Shown: positions 1 through 9,764, counted from the first letter of the stretch. The stretch is DNA of 64,000 nucleotides from Cytobacillus oceanisediminis (GCF_007830235.1 NZ_VLKI01000020.1:1-64000); one strand, 5' to 3'. The notes: generated by a model not told the origin, from the sequence alone. Made by a program: numbers and translations.

Positions 1-279
1 GGAAGCGTCTATTCTTCCTATGCCTATCAAAATCGAATAAAAGAGAAGGATTTAGTCAGTAGTATGTCGCGCAGAGGAAACTGTTGGGACAACGCAGTAA
101 TTGAGTCTTTTCATTCGAACCTAAAATCAGAGGAATTTCAGTATGTTAAATTTAATTCTTTATCTTTAGAAGAAGTAAGAGAACGTGTAGATCAATTTAT
201 GAGGTATTATAACGAAGAGCGTATCCAAGAAAAATTAGGCTACCACACACCAATAGAGTTTGGTGATATGGCAGCCTAA
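1..279 (+). CDS. IS3-family transposase OrfB, C-terminal part (cut by window edge)
   Basis: The reading frame is open from base 1, so the gene begins outside the window. It encodes the end of an rve-type DDE integrase domain. The SMSRRGNCWDNAVIESFHS segment with its catalytic Glu and the C-terminal RYYNEERIQEKLGYHTPIEF segment are typical of IS3/IS150-group OrfB proteins. An internal ATG at 64 is not the true start. The protein would catalyse transposition of its own element. Whether the upstream part is intact cannot be judged here. Confidence 0.9.
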   Translation, partial: GSVYSSYAYQNRIKEKDLVSSMSRRGNCWDNAVIESFHSNLKSEEFQYVKFNSLSLEEVRERVDQFMRYYNEERIQEKLGYHTPIEFGDMAA

Positions 280-322
280 GAAGGTGTTTTATTACTGTCT
301 CAAATGACTAGGTCAGTCTACA
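1..322 (+). mobile_element. Right end of an IS3-family insertion sequence
   Basis: The transposase stop at 279 is followed by about 40 bp ending near 322. Read on the opposite strand this end begins TGTAGACTGACC, the TG...CA type of terminus expected of IS3 elements. The left end and any target duplication lie outside the window, so the exact boundary is an estimate. Confidence 0.7.
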
Positions 323-448
323 AACGGGAGGGTTTTTATTTAACCATCATCCCCTCTCTTAATAGGCTTAGAAGAAAAGAATAAATCATAATTTCAGGAA
401 AAAAAGCATATCTTTTTGTGTAGATTGTTAGCAATTTGCCCATTTCTT

Positions 449-457
449 CATACACTA
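449..457 (+). promoter_or_regulatory. Possible sporulation promoter -10 (CATACACTA) of the safA-like gene
   Basis: CATACACTA fits the CATAnnnTA form of mother-cell sigma factor -10 elements and lies 31 bp before the GTG start. B. subtilis safA is transcribed by sigma-E. No clear -35 was identified, so this is tentative. Confidence 0.35.
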
Positions 458-487
458 TATGGACTTACGCATAGGAGGGAATTCAGA

Positions 488-2656
488 GTGAAAATCCATA
501 TCGTACAGAAAGGGGACACTCTTTGGAAGATTGCCAAGAAGTACGGCGTGAATTTTGAAGAGCTGAAAAAGATGAATACACAGCTCAGCAACCCTGATAT
601 GATTATGCCCGGAATGAAAATAAAAGTTCCCGCAACTGGAGGCTCTATAAAAAAAGAAGCTCCAATCGGGGGCAAACCGGAAGCTAAAATAAATATGGGT
701 GCCAAAAAGGAAATGCCAAAAGCGGAACACCCTTTTGCCAAAGAGAAGCCTATTACCATGCCTGTTGTTGAAGCACCTAAGGAGCAGCCTGTAAAAGAAG
801 TGCCCAAACCGGCACCGCCAAAGAAAGAAATGCCCAAAGTTACGGCTCCCAAGGTTGAAATTCCAAAGGAAGTTCCAAAAGTTACTGCGCCAAAAGCGGA
901 AGTACCAAAGGAATTACCCAAAAAACCTTATACTCCAAAGATGCCAAAGCCAGTTATGCCGGAAATTGATATAAATAATTATTACATGATGAATATGTCT
1001 GTCCAACAGCCGGCACCACAGCAAAAGCCACTGCCTGTATCTGAAGTTAAACCACAGCAAAAGCCACTGCCTGTATCTGAAGTTAAACCACAGCAAAAGC
1101 CACTGCCTGTATCCGAAGTTAAACCACAGCAAAAGCCATTGCCTGTTTCAGAGACTAAACCACAGCCGCAGCTCCCGCCTAAACCAGTCAATATTCTCCC
1201 GCAGGTAAAGCCGATTGCAGAAGAAAGTCCGGAATCGCCTGAAAGTGAATCATCTGTTTACACACAACAAGGAGGTCTATATCAGCCAATGTATCCATAT
1301 AATCCTAATTGTTTCCAACAAATGCCGTTCCCGCAAGTCCAAGGTGCAATGATGCCACAGATGCCGCACCAAATGCCATCAGGAGTAATGGGAGCAGAAT
1401 ATATGGGCCAGCAGATGCCGCATCAAATGCCAATGGCCCAAATGCCACATCAGATGCCGCAAGTCCAAGGTGCAATGATGCCGATGGCTCAAATGCCACA
1501 TCAAATGCCGATGGCTCAAATGCCGCATCAGATGCCGCAAGTACAGGGTGCAATGATGCCAGAGCATCAGATGCCGCATATGGGTATGATGGCCGGAGTT
1601 GAGAGCCCTGATTACGATGAATCGTCTCCGTTTATGCCAACGGCACAAATGCCGCAAATGCCGTCCGGAGTGATGGGAGCGGAGTATATGGGGCAACAGA
1701 ATCCGCACCAAATGCCGCCAGGAGTGATGGGAGCGGAGTATATGGGGCAACAGAATCCGCACCAAATGCCGACGGGAGTGATGGGAGCGGAGTATATGGG
1801 GCAACAGAATCCGCACCAAATGCCGACGGGAGTGATGGGTGCCGAGTATGGCCAGCAGATGCCGCACCAAATGCCGTCCGGAGTAATGGGTGCCGAGTAC
1901 ATGGGCCAGCAGATGCCGCACCAAATGCCGTCCGGAGTAATGGGTGCCGAGTATATGGGCCAGCAGATGCCGCACCAAATGCCGTCCGGAGTAATGGGTG
2001 CCGAGTACATGGGCCAGCAGATGCCGCACCAAATGCCGTCCGGAGTAATGGGTGCCGAGTATATGGGCCAGCAGATGCCGCACCAAATGCCGTCCGGAGT
2101 GATGGGTGCCGAGTATGGCCAGCAGATGCCGCATCAAATGCCGCCAGGAGTGATGGGAGCGGAGTATGGCCAGCAGATGCCGCATCAAATGCCGCCAGGA
2201 GTGATGGGAGCGGAGTATGGCCAGCAGATGCCGCATCAAATGCCTAAGGTTCAAGGGGTAATGGATGAGTCTCCGGGCATGGCGCAAATGCCCCTTATGC
2301 CGTCTCAAAGCCAAATGCCGATAATGCCTGAATCGGTAATGGGTGCTTCAGATGACTGTGGCTGTGGTGGACCGCAAATGGGACCTGGAGGGTACGGTCC
2401 AGGATATGGAGCAGGCCCTGGATATGGAGCAGGCCCAGGATATGGAGCAGGCCCAGGATATGGAGCAGGTCCGGGGTTCGGAGCAGGCCCTGGATATGGA
2501 GCAGGCCCTGGGTTCGGAGCAGGCCCAGGATATGGAGCAGGTCCGGGGTTCGGAGCAGGTCCAGGATATGGAGCAGGTCCGGGTTATGGCCCAATGGGCG
2601 GGCAGGCATTTGGAATGCCAAGAAATTTCGATGAAAGCAGTGAATACGACGGTTAA
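488..2656 (+). CDS. safA: SafA-like LysM spore coat morphogenetic protein, repeat-rich
   Basis: The protein has 722 residues from GTG 488, chosen because AGGAGGG lies at 473-479 and the LysM domain begins at once. An upstream in-frame start at 416 lacks a ribosome site. Residues 3-46 form a LysM peptidoglycan-binding domain (HIVQKGDTLWKIAKKYGV). Then follow a Lys/Pro-rich linker, four 12-residue QKPLPVSEVKPQ-type repeats, a Met/Gln-rich array of 17-18-residue units containing MPHQMPSGVMGAEY, and a GPGYGAGPGFGA tail. B. subtilis SafA is a 387-residue coat/cortex-interface protein, so this one is nearly twice as long, mainly because of the repeats. In the family the LysM domain targets the forespore cortex and the C-terminal part recruits inner coat proteins. 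Neighbouring coat-kinase-like, coxA-like and bofC genes support the call. Confidence 0.8.
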   Translation: MKIHIVQKGDTLWKIAKKYGVNFEELKKMNTQLSNPDMIMPGMKIKVPATGGSIKKEAPIGGKPEAKINMGAKKEMPKAEHPFAKEKPITMPVVEAPKEQPVKEVPKPAPPKKEMPKVTAPKVEIPKEVPKVTAPKAEVPKELPKKPYTPKMPKPVMPEIDINNYYMMNMSVQQPAPQQKPLPVSEVKPQQKPLPVSEVKPQQKPLPVSEVKPQQKPLPVSETKPQPQLPPKPVNILPQVKPIAEESPESPESESSVYTQQGGLYQPMYPYNPNCFQQMPFPQVQGAMMPQMPHQMPSGVMGAEYMGQQMPHQMPMAQMPHQMPQVQGAMMPMAQMPHQMPMAQMPHQMPQVQGAMMPEHQMPHMGMMAGVESPDYDESSPFMPTAQMPQMPSGVMGAEYMGQQNPHQMPPGVMGAEYMGQQNPHQMPTGVMGAEYMGQQNPHQMPTGVMGAEYGQQMPHQMPSGVMGAEYMGQQMPHQMPSGVMGAEYMGQQMPHQMPSGVMGAEYMGQQMPHQMPSGVMGAEYMGQQMPHQMPSGVMGAEYGQQMPHQMPPGVMGAEYGQQMPHQMPPGVMGAEYGQQMPHQMPKVQGVMDESPGMAQMPLMPSQSQMPIMPESVMGASDDCGCGGPQMGPGGYGPGYGAGPGYGAGPGYGAGPGYGAGPGFGAGPGYGAGPGFGAGPGYGAGPGFGAGPGYGAGPGYGPMGGQAFGMPRNFDESSEYDG
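1016..1159 (+). repeat. Four 36-bp tandem repeats inside the safA-like gene
   Basis: Units begin at 1016, 1052, 1088 and 1124. The first three are nearly identical and the fourth is diverged. Each encodes a 12-residue Pro/Lys unit, and the length keeps the reading frame. Confidence 0.85.
1661..2245 (+). repeat. 51/54-bp tandem repeat array inside the safA-like gene
   Basis: About eleven units encode variants of MPHQMPSGVMGAEYMGQQ. The 54-bp units keep an extra Met after the Tyr and the 51-bp units lack it. Neighbouring copies are almost identical at DNA level, which suggests recent expansion or gene conversion. Confidence 0.85.
2386..2592 (+). repeat. Gly-Pro-Tyr/Phe-Gly-Ala repeat tract at the end of the safA-like gene
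   Basis: The tract consists of 18-bp units encoding GPGYGA or GPGFGA. The frame read by the downstream ORF is also open through the tract (MEQAQD-type peptides), which is a by-product of the period being a multiple of three. Confidence 0.8.
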
Positions 2657-3623
2657 AAACGGGGGAGACGATTTATTTAAAAATCGTCTCCTCTCCTATT
2701 TGAAAGAACAGTTTCCCTTTAAGATTGATGATATTAAACCCATTAGAAAACAAGTTTACCTAGTTAGTGCGCAGGAACGAGTATTTATTTTAAAAGGATT
2801 TTCCTCCTATCACCGATTAAAACTCCAGGAAGCCTTTACAGCATCCCTAATAAATGAAGGGTTTGCAAAGACTTATGCTTTTTATGAATTTGCAAAAGAA
2901 CCGCCTCTCTTTTACGATCGAACCTATTACGGGTGCCTTGAATATATACATCCATCAGAAGATTCTTTTTCTTATCATTTGAAAAGAGATCGATTAGAGG
3001 GGCTTGAATTGCTTCAAGCTTTTCATGACACTTCGGAAAAAGTGGTTAGCCGCTATCAAACAGTTGTGCCAGCATTCAAGCAGGCGGAAAAATGGAGGGA
3101 AAGGGCCTCGCTTTTTCTTAATAATCTTCCTGTTATAAGATACTTTGTCCAGAAGGAAATTATTAATGAATTATTATCGTGGGCTGATTGGTCCCTAAAA
3201 GGGATTGAGGAAGAAGCTTGGCTGTTTCAATCAGGAAGGCAGGTTATTCTCCATGGTGATGTAGCACACCACAATTTTCTCAGGGCTAAGAATAAAACCC
3301 TGTACCTGCTTGATTTTGATTTAATTGCAAAAGCCACTCCGCACTCTGATTACCTTCAATATGCCAACCGGATCCTGCCTTATATGAAGTGGTCTTTTGA
3401 CGATTTATTAAGATTTCCAATCATAAAGCAATATATGGAAGAAAAAGGATTTATCTATGCTCTTGCCTTTCCCACTGATATTTTTAGGGAATGGAATAGA
3501 GTCATCAGAGAAAGGTCCTACCTGGACCCGGTCAAAATACGTCCTGTCCTGGATTTGACTGTAGGACAATTTGCAGAAAGACAACGGTTTATTCGAGCCT
3601 TAAAAAAGGCTGCAGAGGATTAA
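2631..3623 (+). CDS. CotS-family spore coat kinase-like protein (APH/phosphotransferase fold)
   Basis: The C-terminal lobe carries an aminoglycoside-phosphotransferase signature, HGDVAHHNF, followed about 15 residues later by LLDFDLI, so catalytic-loop Asp/Asn and metal-binding DFD residues are present. Length from ATG 2631 is 330 residues, like the CotS/YsxE/YtaA group of Bacillus coat proteins. The frame is open back to 2343 through the safA repeat tract, but that part is low complexity and is read in the other frame as SafA, so a start at 2631 or GTG 2640 is preferred. Either overlaps the safA stop and suggests translational coupling. Substrate is unknown. A coat role is inferred from the family and neighbours. 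Confidence 0.75.
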   Translation: MKAVNTTVKNGGDDLFKNRLLSYLKEQFPFKIDDIKPIRKQVYLVSAQERVFILKGFSSYHRLKLQEAFTASLINEGFAKTYAFYEFAKEPPLFYDRTYYGCLEYIHPSEDSFSYHLKRDRLEGLELLQAFHDTSEKVVSRYQTVVPAFKQAEKWRERASLFLNNLPVIRYFVQKEIINELLSWADWSLKGIEEEAWLFQSGRQVILHGDVAHHNFLRAKNKTLYLLDFDLIAKATPHSDYLQYANRILPYMKWSFDDLLRFPIIKQYMEEKGFIYALAFPTDIFREWNRVIRERSYLDPVKIRPVLDLTVGQFAERQRFIRALKKAAED

Positions 3624-3697
3624 GAAGCATTTTTTTCATCGTAAAATTGGACGTAAATGACAGGATGAAAGCCTCTTTTCGTTCACAAGCTAAGAAG

Positions 3698-3711
3698 GAG
3701 CATATATGCTC
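3698..3711. promoter_or_regulatory. 14-bp perfect palindrome upstream of the coxA-like gene
   Basis: GAGCATATATGCTC lies 33 bp before the TTG start, within the likely promoter region. It could be an operator or part of a sporulation promoter. No function is known. Confidence 0.35.
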
Positions 3712-3743
3712 AAGCTTGTAATATTAGCGAGGGGGTTTTTCGC

Positions 3744-4508
3744 TTGCACAAGAAACTAATTGCAGTGCCGCTGGCTGCCTTAATGTCAATGGGATTAACA
3801 GGCTGCGGAACAAATGATGAAACTGCTGTTCAGGATCGAAACAACGAACAGGTTCAGCCGATGGGCTATTATTCAAATGAAAACCATGGAAACCGCGGAG
3901 GAAATGCCCGGGTTGAAGATGGAACAGATAATGATGGCCCGTTGACTGAAATGATGGATCATACCTTTGGCGGGGAAGGAAGAAACAACGGAAACAACAG
4001 AAACAACAGAAACAACAATAGAAATGCACTTCAAGTAAGGGATGAAGGTAACAATACCGGAAATCCAACAGTACCTCTAGCAGATAGGGACCGGAACTTC
4101 TTCCAAAAAGACAACCGTTTCAGCCATAGTGATGCGAATTACCACGGGCATCTGGATGACAATACACGCAAAGCCAAGAGTTCTTACTATCAAGCCTATG
4201 AAGGTGAACTTGCTGAAAAAATTGGTGATGTAACAGCATCTGTTCCAAATGTTGAGGATGTTCGCTCAGTTACCTATGGCAGCAATGTTTTGATTGCTGT
4301 TGACCTCACGGATTATAGCAAGGAAGAGGAAACAAAAGCAGACATTCATGAAGCAGTACAGCCTTTTCTTCGCGGAAGATCAGCTAAGGTTGTAACGGAT
4401 GAAGGAACTTTCAGCCGTCTTCGAAACATCGATAACAACCTGCGGGACGGTGGCCCTAGAGAACAAATTGACTGGGATTTAAAAAATCTGTTCCGCAGAG
4501 AAAGATAA
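3744..4508 (+). CDS. coxA: YhcN/YlaJ-family sporulation lipoprotein, CoxA-like
   Basis: The 254-residue protein starts at TTG 3744, eight bases after GAGGGGG. It has a lipoprotein signal peptide ending in the lipobox LTGC (Cys at residue 21). An Asn-rich stretch of repeated NNRNN units follows, and then a C-terminal YhcN/YlaJ domain with AEKIGDVTASVPNVEDVRSV and a DLTDYSKEEE segment. In B. subtilis the gene after safA is coxA (yrbB), which encodes a cortex-associated spore protein of the same family. The position after safA and before bofC supports that name, although this copy is longer because of the Asn-rich insert. Likely attached to a forespore membrane. A terminator hairpin follows. Confidence 0.75.
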   Translation: MHKKLIAVPLAALMSMGLTGCGTNDETAVQDRNNEQVQPMGYYSNENHGNRGGNARVEDGTDNDGPLTEMMDHTFGGEGRNNGNNRNNRNNNRNALQVRDEGNNTGNPTVPLADRDRNFFQKDNRFSHSDANYHGHLDDNTRKAKSSYYQAYEGELAEKIGDVTASVPNVEDVRSVTYGSNVLIAVDLTDYSKEEETKADIHEAVQPFLRGRSAKVVTDEGTFSRLRNIDNNLRDGGPREQIDWDLKNLFRRER

Positions 4509-4520
4509 AATAGATATAGC

Positions 4521-4556
4521 AAAAGGAGCAAAGCCGCTGCGCTTTGTTCCTTTTTT
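4521..4556 (+). terminator. Intrinsic terminator after the coxA-like gene
   Basis: The AAAGGAGCAAAGC arm pairs with GCTTTGTTCCTTT across a CGCTGC loop region and runs into TTTTTT. Confidence 0.8.
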
Positions 4557-4696
4557 GTTCTTAAAACCGTTAAACCTCATTCATTAAGTGCAGGATAAAC
4601 AAGAAAATATTGGACACACTATTAATAAAGAACAGGGATAGATAATTGCGTAATGGATGCAAATGGCGGAAGTTACATTTTTAATCGAGGTGATCG

Positions 4697-5257
4697 ATGG
4701 TGAGAACCAAATGGGGATTACTCATTGTAGTATTAACCGCTGCTTTCATCATAATTTTTACTGCAGGGGGAAGCAGCATTGGACACGAAAAGGGTGAACC
4801 TGTATATGCCCAGGAAAAAGAGAGCAAGGATAATCCCATAGAAGGGCCGCTGCAAATGAAGGTCATTTTGGAACGAGTGTACTTGGACGGAGAAGTGAGC
4901 CACGAATCAATCGAGGAAACCATTTGGGCGATGGAGGATTTTTGGACTAAATATGATCAATGGCAGCTTGTTGATATGGACACAGACTATATGATGTTCC
5001 GCCGGCAAATGGATGATATCTCACCTTTATTAAAAGCAAATGGTTATTTTGGGCTTACCGAAGATGGTACTTTAACCATATTTAATGGCAGGCCGCATAA
5101 AACGAATATAATCCAGTCTTTTTTTCAAATTGATTTAGGAAAACTGGAAAGTACAAAGTGTGAGGAACTGAAAAAGGGTATTCCCATTATGACAAAGGAT
5201 CGTTATGTTGAGGTGCTTGAAACATTTAAGGATTATTCTACAGGAGAGGCAAATTAA
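4697..5257 (+). CDS. bofC: BofC, forespore regulator of SpoIVB signalling
   Basis: The 186-residue protein starts at ATG 4697 after GAGGTG. Residues 8-25 form a membrane anchor or signal segment, and the remainder is an exported domain. The conserved BofC features include PLQMKVILERVYLDGEVSHE and the C-terminal ISPLLKANGYFGLTEDGTLTIF region. In B. subtilis BofC acts in the forespore intermembrane space, where it restrains the SpoIVB protease that triggers pro-sigma-K processing. B. subtilis also has bofC immediately before ruvA. A short terminator hairpin follows, so bofC is probably transcribed alone, by a forespore sigma factor in B. subtilis. Confidence 0.9.
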   Translation: MVRTKWGLLIVVLTAAFIIIFTAGGSSIGHEKGEPVYAQEKESKDNPIEGPLQMKVILERVYLDGEVSHESIEETIWAMEDFWTKYDQWQLVDMDTDYMMFRRQMDDISPLLKANGYFGLTEDGTLTIFNGRPHKTNIIQSFFQIDLGKLESTKCEELKKGIPIMTKDRYVEVLETFKDYSTGEAN

Positions 5258-5269
5258 TAAAAGATTACA

Positions 5270-5293
5270 GACTGGCTAACGCCGGTCTTTATT
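5270..5293 (+). terminator. Intrinsic terminator after bofC
   Basis: GACTGGC pairs with GCCGGTC across a four-base loop and is followed by TTTATTTT. Confidence 0.7.
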
Positions 5294-5495
5294 TTGTTTA
5301 CAGCCTGCGGCGGCAATTAGTAGTGAGAAGATGGTAAAAAGTGCGAATAGTCTTTTCATTATATGACCTCTAGTCAATTTGTTCGAAACTTCTATAATTA
5401 TATTCAAATTTTAATAAATATCGCAACTTTTTTCTTCGTGCCCAAATTATTGTATGATACAATGAGGTACAGCTAAATCAGGGGAGCGAAAGGTA

Positions 5496-6107
5496 TTGTT
5501 TGAATTTGTAAAAGGCAAAGTGGAATACATTGGACCGGAATATGTAGTAATCGAAAATAATGGGATCGGCTATCAAGTTTTAACGCCCAATCCATTCAGC
5601 TATACTCAAGAGTTTGGACAGGAAGTCAGAGTTTATACTTATCATTATGTAAGAGAAGATGTTATGGCTCTGTATGGTTTCCAATCAAGGGAAGAAAAAA
5701 CGCTATTTACAAAGCTATTGAATGTTACGGGAATTGGGCCGAAGGGTGCCCTTGCAATCCTCGCATCCGGGGAGCCGGAACAGGTGGTCCAGGCGATTGA
5801 AAATGAAGATGAAGCATTTCTTATTAAGTTTCCTGGAGTTGGAAAGAAAACGGCAAGGCAAATGATCCTCGATCTAAAAGGAAAACTTCCCGATATTGTA
5901 CCTGACTTTTTCCCGAATTTATTTTCGGCAGATAAAATCCAGCCAGAACAAAGCGGAGCTGCAGCCGATCTTGAAGAAGCCCTGCTGGCACTGAAAGCGC
6001 TGGGGTACTCAGATAAGGAACTGAAAAAAATAACACCAGATCTGAAAAAGGAAAAGCTTACAACAGACCAGTACATAAAGAATGCGCTTCAGAAACTTTT
6101 AAAATAA
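5496..6107 (+). CDS. ruvA: Holliday junction DNA helicase subunit RuvA
   Basis: The protein has 203 residues from TTG 5496, with GGGGAG at 5481-5486. RuvA binds four-way DNA junctions as a tetramer and loads the RuvB motor for branch migration. An N-terminal OB-fold occupies residues 1-63. Two helix-hairpin-helix motifs follow, [15 protein letters not shown] and [15 protein letters not shown]. After a variable linker comes the small C-terminal domain that contacts RuvB ([17 protein letters not shown]). It is the first gene of the ruvA-ruvB-DUF2905-queA-tgt-yajC cluster. A -10-like TATGAT at 5453 lies upstream. As usual in Firmicutes, no ruvC follows. Confidence 0.95.
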   Translation: MFEFVKGKVEYIGPEYVVIENNGIGYQVLTPNPFSYTQEFGQEVRVYTYHYVREDVMALYGFQSREEKTLFTKLLNVTGIGPKGALAILASGEPEQVVQAIENEDEAFLIKFPGVGKKTARQMILDLKGKLPDIVPDFFPNLFSADKIQPEQSGAAADLEEALLALKALGYSDKELKKITPDLKKEKLTTDQYIKNALQKLLK

Positions 6108-6200
6108 AGCGTTTATTTTTTTGATTTAAATCTATTCATATTAAAAGTTGATAACCGGCCCGTTTGCCTTATGCTGATACATAAAGAAGGTGAGATAAGA

Positions 6201-7202
6201 ATGGAAGAGCGGATCATATCCGGCGAGGCAGATTTTCAAGATATTTCGTTTGAACAGAGTCTGCGCCCGCAATCACTTAAACAATATATCGGACAGGATA
6301 AAGTAAAGGAAAACCTCGAGATTTTTATTAAGGCCGCCAGGATTCGCGAGGAAACCTTAGATCATGTCCTTCTATATGGCCCTCCAGGATTGGGAAAAAC
6401 CACACTTGCAGCCATTATCGCAAATGAAATGGGCGTGAACATCAGGACTACTGCAGGGCCTGCCATAGAAAGGCCGGGAGATTTGGCGGCAATCCTGACT
6501 GCATTGGAACCAGGTGATGTGCTGTTTATTGATGAAATTCATCGTCTGCCCCGTTCTATTGAGGAAGTTCTTTATCCGGCCATGGAGGATTTTTGCCTGG
6601 ATATTGTTATAGGAAAAGGGCCGAGCGCAAGGTCCGTAAGGCTTGACCTGCCACCATTCACGCTCGTTGGCGCAACCACAAGGGCGGGCTCATTATCTGC
6701 TCCATTAAGGGACCGTTTTGGAGTTCTTAGCAGGCTTGAATACTATACAGAGGAACAGCTTACGGATATTGTTGTACGTACGGCTGAAGTTTTGGATACA
6801 AGCATAGATGGGAAAGCTGCCATAGAGGTAGCGAGACGTTCAAGAGGCACACCGAGAATTGCAAACAGGCTTCTTCGGAGAGTCAGGGATTTCGCTCAGG
6901 TTAAGGCAGATGGCACTGTTGATGAACAGCTTGCCAAAGAAGCATTGGAGCTTTTGCAGGTTGACCGTTTAGGTCTTGACCATATTGACCATAAATTATT
7001 AAGAGGGATTATTGAAAAATTCCGCGGAGGCCCTGTAGGCCTTGAAACGATTGCAGCCACGATTGGGGAAGAAGCACATACAATTGAGGATGTATACGAA
7101 CCATATTTATTGCAGATTGGTTTTCTTCAGCGGACACCAAGAGGCAGAGTCGTAACGGATCTGGTGTACCGCCATTTTCAAATGGAGGTGCCTGCCGATT
7201 GA
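6201..7202 (+). CDS. ruvB: Holliday junction branch migration ATPase RuvB
   Basis: The protein has 333 residues from ATG 6201, preceded by GAAGGTGAG. An upstream in-frame start at 6171 adds residues absent from the family. It is the AAA+ motor that pumps DNA through the RuvA-bound junction. Walker A is GPPGLGKT (residues 60-67), Walker B is LFIDEIH ending at residue 114, and the sensor/arginine-finger region is GATTRAG. The C-terminal winged helix ends in [15 protein letters not shown]. The gene lies 93 bp downstream of ruvA. Its TGA stop is embedded in TTGA with the start of a 19-codon ORF. Confidence 0.96.
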   Translation: MEERIISGEADFQDISFEQSLRPQSLKQYIGQDKVKENLEIFIKAARIREETLDHVLLYGPPGLGKTTLAAIIANEMGVNIRTTAGPAIERPGDLAAILTALEPGDVLFIDEIHRLPRSIEEVLYPAMEDFCLDIVIGKGPSARSVRLDLPPFTLVGATTRAGSLSAPLRDRFGVLSRLEYYTEEQLTDIVVRTAEVLDTSIDGKAAIEVARRSRGTPRIANRLLRRVRDFAQVKADGTVDEQLAKEALELLQVDRLGLDHIDHKLLRGIIEKFRGGPVGLETIAATIGEEAHTIEDVYEPYLLQIGFLQRTPRGRVVTDLVYRHFQMEVPAD

Positions 7203-7258
7203 GCGGGAAAAGAAAAGCTCCAGCCACTTCGTTCAAAAGGGGCTGGAGCTGGACATGA
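7199..7258 (+). CDS. Predicted 19-residue peptide coupling ruvB to the DUF2905 gene
   Basis: TTG 7199 overlaps the ruvB stop (TTGA), and the TGA stop at 7256 overlaps the DUF2905 start (ATGA). A strong GGAGGTG at 7184-7190 is placed eight bases before the TTG, and no other start uses it. The predicted peptide is [19 protein letters not shown], basic with two Trp. Its reading may serve to deliver ribosomes to the next start, or to open a hairpin that covers that start's ribosome site. Whether it is conserved is unknown. Confidence 0.5.
   Translation: MSGKRKAPATSFKRGWSWT
7216..7250 (+). promoter_or_regulatory. Hairpin covering the ribosome site of the DUF2905 gene
   Basis: AGCTCCAGCC (7216-7225) pairs perfectly with GGCTGGAGCT (7241-7250). 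The only ribosome-site-like GGAG of the gene starting at 7255 lies in the 3' arm. There is no U-run, so this is not a standard terminator. Confidence 0.6.
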
Positions 7259-7455
7259 CTGGTAAATGGCTGATGGTAATTGGTGCAATTATTTTTGCAA
7301 TCGGATTTTTAAGCCAGTTTTTTAATATTGGCAAGCTGCCGGGGGATATTGTAATAAAGAAAGGCAATACGACTTTTTATTTTCCTATAGTGACGTCGAT
7401 ATTGCTCAGTTTTGTTTTATCTGCCATCTTTTATTTTCTTGGCAGGTTCCGGTAG
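7255..7455 (+). CDS. DUF2905 family small membrane protein
   Basis: The 66-residue protein has two hydrophobic segments (residues 5-22 and 44-62) separated by the conserved NIGKLPGDIVIKKGN segment typical of DUF2905. Its function is unknown. Genes of this family are often found between ruvB and queA in bacilli, as here. The weak ribosome site lies in a hairpin and the start overlaps the stop of a 19-codon ORF, so translation is probably coupled. It is predicted to sit in the cytoplasmic membrane. Confidence 0.85.
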   Translation: MTGKWLMVIGAIIFAIGFLSQFFNIGKLPGDIVIKKGNTTFYFPIVTSILLSFVLSAIFYFLGRFR

Positions 7456-7487
7456 CTCTAAGTATGAATAACAGATAGGGTGACATC

Positions 7488-8516
7488 ATGAAGGTAGATT
7501 TATTTGATTTTCATTTGCCGGAGGAATTAATCGCACAGACGCCTTTGGCTGATCGGACAAGCAGCAGGTTGATGGTCCTTGATAAAAAGACCGGAGATAT
7601 ACAGCACGGCATTTTTAAAGATTTAAAAAATCATCTAAAGGCAGGGGATTGCCTCGTATTGAATGACACAAGAGTGCTTCCTGCCAGGCTGTTTGGCGAA
7701 AAAACAGGAACAGGTGCAAAGATAGAGGTACTGCTCCTTAAGCAGCTTGAAGGCGATGCCTGGGAAACGCTGGTAAAGCCAGCCAAGAGGGTAAAAGAAG
7801 GAACAGAGATCACGTTCGGCAATGGCAGTTTGACTGCTGTTTGCACGGGAACTTCTGACCATGGCGGCAGGATTTTGGAGTTTAAATATGAAGGGATTTT
7901 CTATGAAGTGCTTGAGCAATTAGGGGAAATGCCTTTGCCTCCATATATCAAGGAACAGCTTGATGACCGGGAGCGTTATCAGACAGTTTTTGCCCGCGAA
8001 CGCGGATCTGCGGCAGCGCCGACGGCAGGTCTTCATTTTACTGAACAGCTGCTTAATGAAATCAAAGAAATGGGTGTGCATGTTGCTTTCATTACTTTGC
8101 ACGTTGGACTTGGAACATTCAGGCCTGTCAGTGTGGAGGACTTAAATGAGCATGAGATGCATGCAGAATTTTATCAAGTAACAGAAGGTACAGCCAGGCT
8201 GTTAAATGAGGTGCGCGAGCAGGGCGGAAGGATTATCAGTGTGGGCACTACCTCCACAAGGACATTGGAGACTATAGCCTCTGCCCATAATGGCCGATTT
8301 GAAGAAGCAAGCGGCTGGACCGATATTTTCATCTACCCTGGCTATGAATTTAAAGCGATTGACGGTATGATTACGAACTTCCATTTGCCAAAATCGACGC
8401 TGATCATGCTGGTAAGCGCGCTTGCTGGCAGGGGAAGTGTATTGAATGCCTATAATAAGGCTGTAGAGGAGCGCTACCGTTTTTTCAGTTTTGGAGATGC
8501 AATGCTGATTTTGTAA
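7488..8516 (+). CDS. queA: S-adenosylmethionine:tRNA ribosyltransferase-isomerase QueA
   Basis: The 342-residue protein is full length for the family and starts at ATG 7488. QueA transfers and isomerises the ribosyl group of SAM onto 7-aminomethyl-7-deazaguanine at tRNA position 34, giving epoxyqueuosine. Family segments include the N-terminal [18 protein letters not shown], the KPAKRVKEG segment, [12 protein letters not shown] and the C-terminal [18 protein letters not shown]. It precedes tgt, which performs the previous step in the same pathway, and the pair are usually co-transcribed. The short queA-tgt gap here contains a GC-rich hairpin repeat. Confidence 0.96.
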   Translation: MKVDLFDFHLPEELIAQTPLADRTSSRLMVLDKKTGDIQHGIFKDLKNHLKAGDCLVLNDTRVLPARLFGEKTGTGAKIEVLLLKQLEGDAWETLVKPAKRVKEGTEITFGNGSLTAVCTGTSDHGGRILEFKYEGIFYEVLEQLGEMPLPPYIKEQLDDRERYQTVFARERGSAAAPTAGLHFTEQLLNEIKEMGVHVAFITLHVGLGTFRPVSVEDLNEHEMHAEFYQVTEGTARLLNEVREQGGRIISVGTTSTRTLETIASAHNGRFEEASGWTDIFIYPGYEFKAIDGMITNFHLPKSTLIMLVSALAGRGSVLNAYNKAVEERYRFFSFGDAMLIL

Positions 8517-8552
8517 CTAGGGGAAGAAATTATACTATTTGAACTTCGATAA

Positions 8553-9764
<1,212 letters not shown>

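Noticed and set aside
1379-2314. 311-codon minus-strand open frame across the safA repeats
   Set aside because: Tandem repeats with unit lengths divisible by three keep alternative frames open. The product is a monotonous RHLVRHLLA-type repeat with no start signals.
2343-2630. 96 extra N-terminal residues for the CotS-like kinase
   Set aside because: They are the second reading of the Gly/Pro/Tyr repeat tract, have no ribosome site, and do not resemble kinase family N termini.
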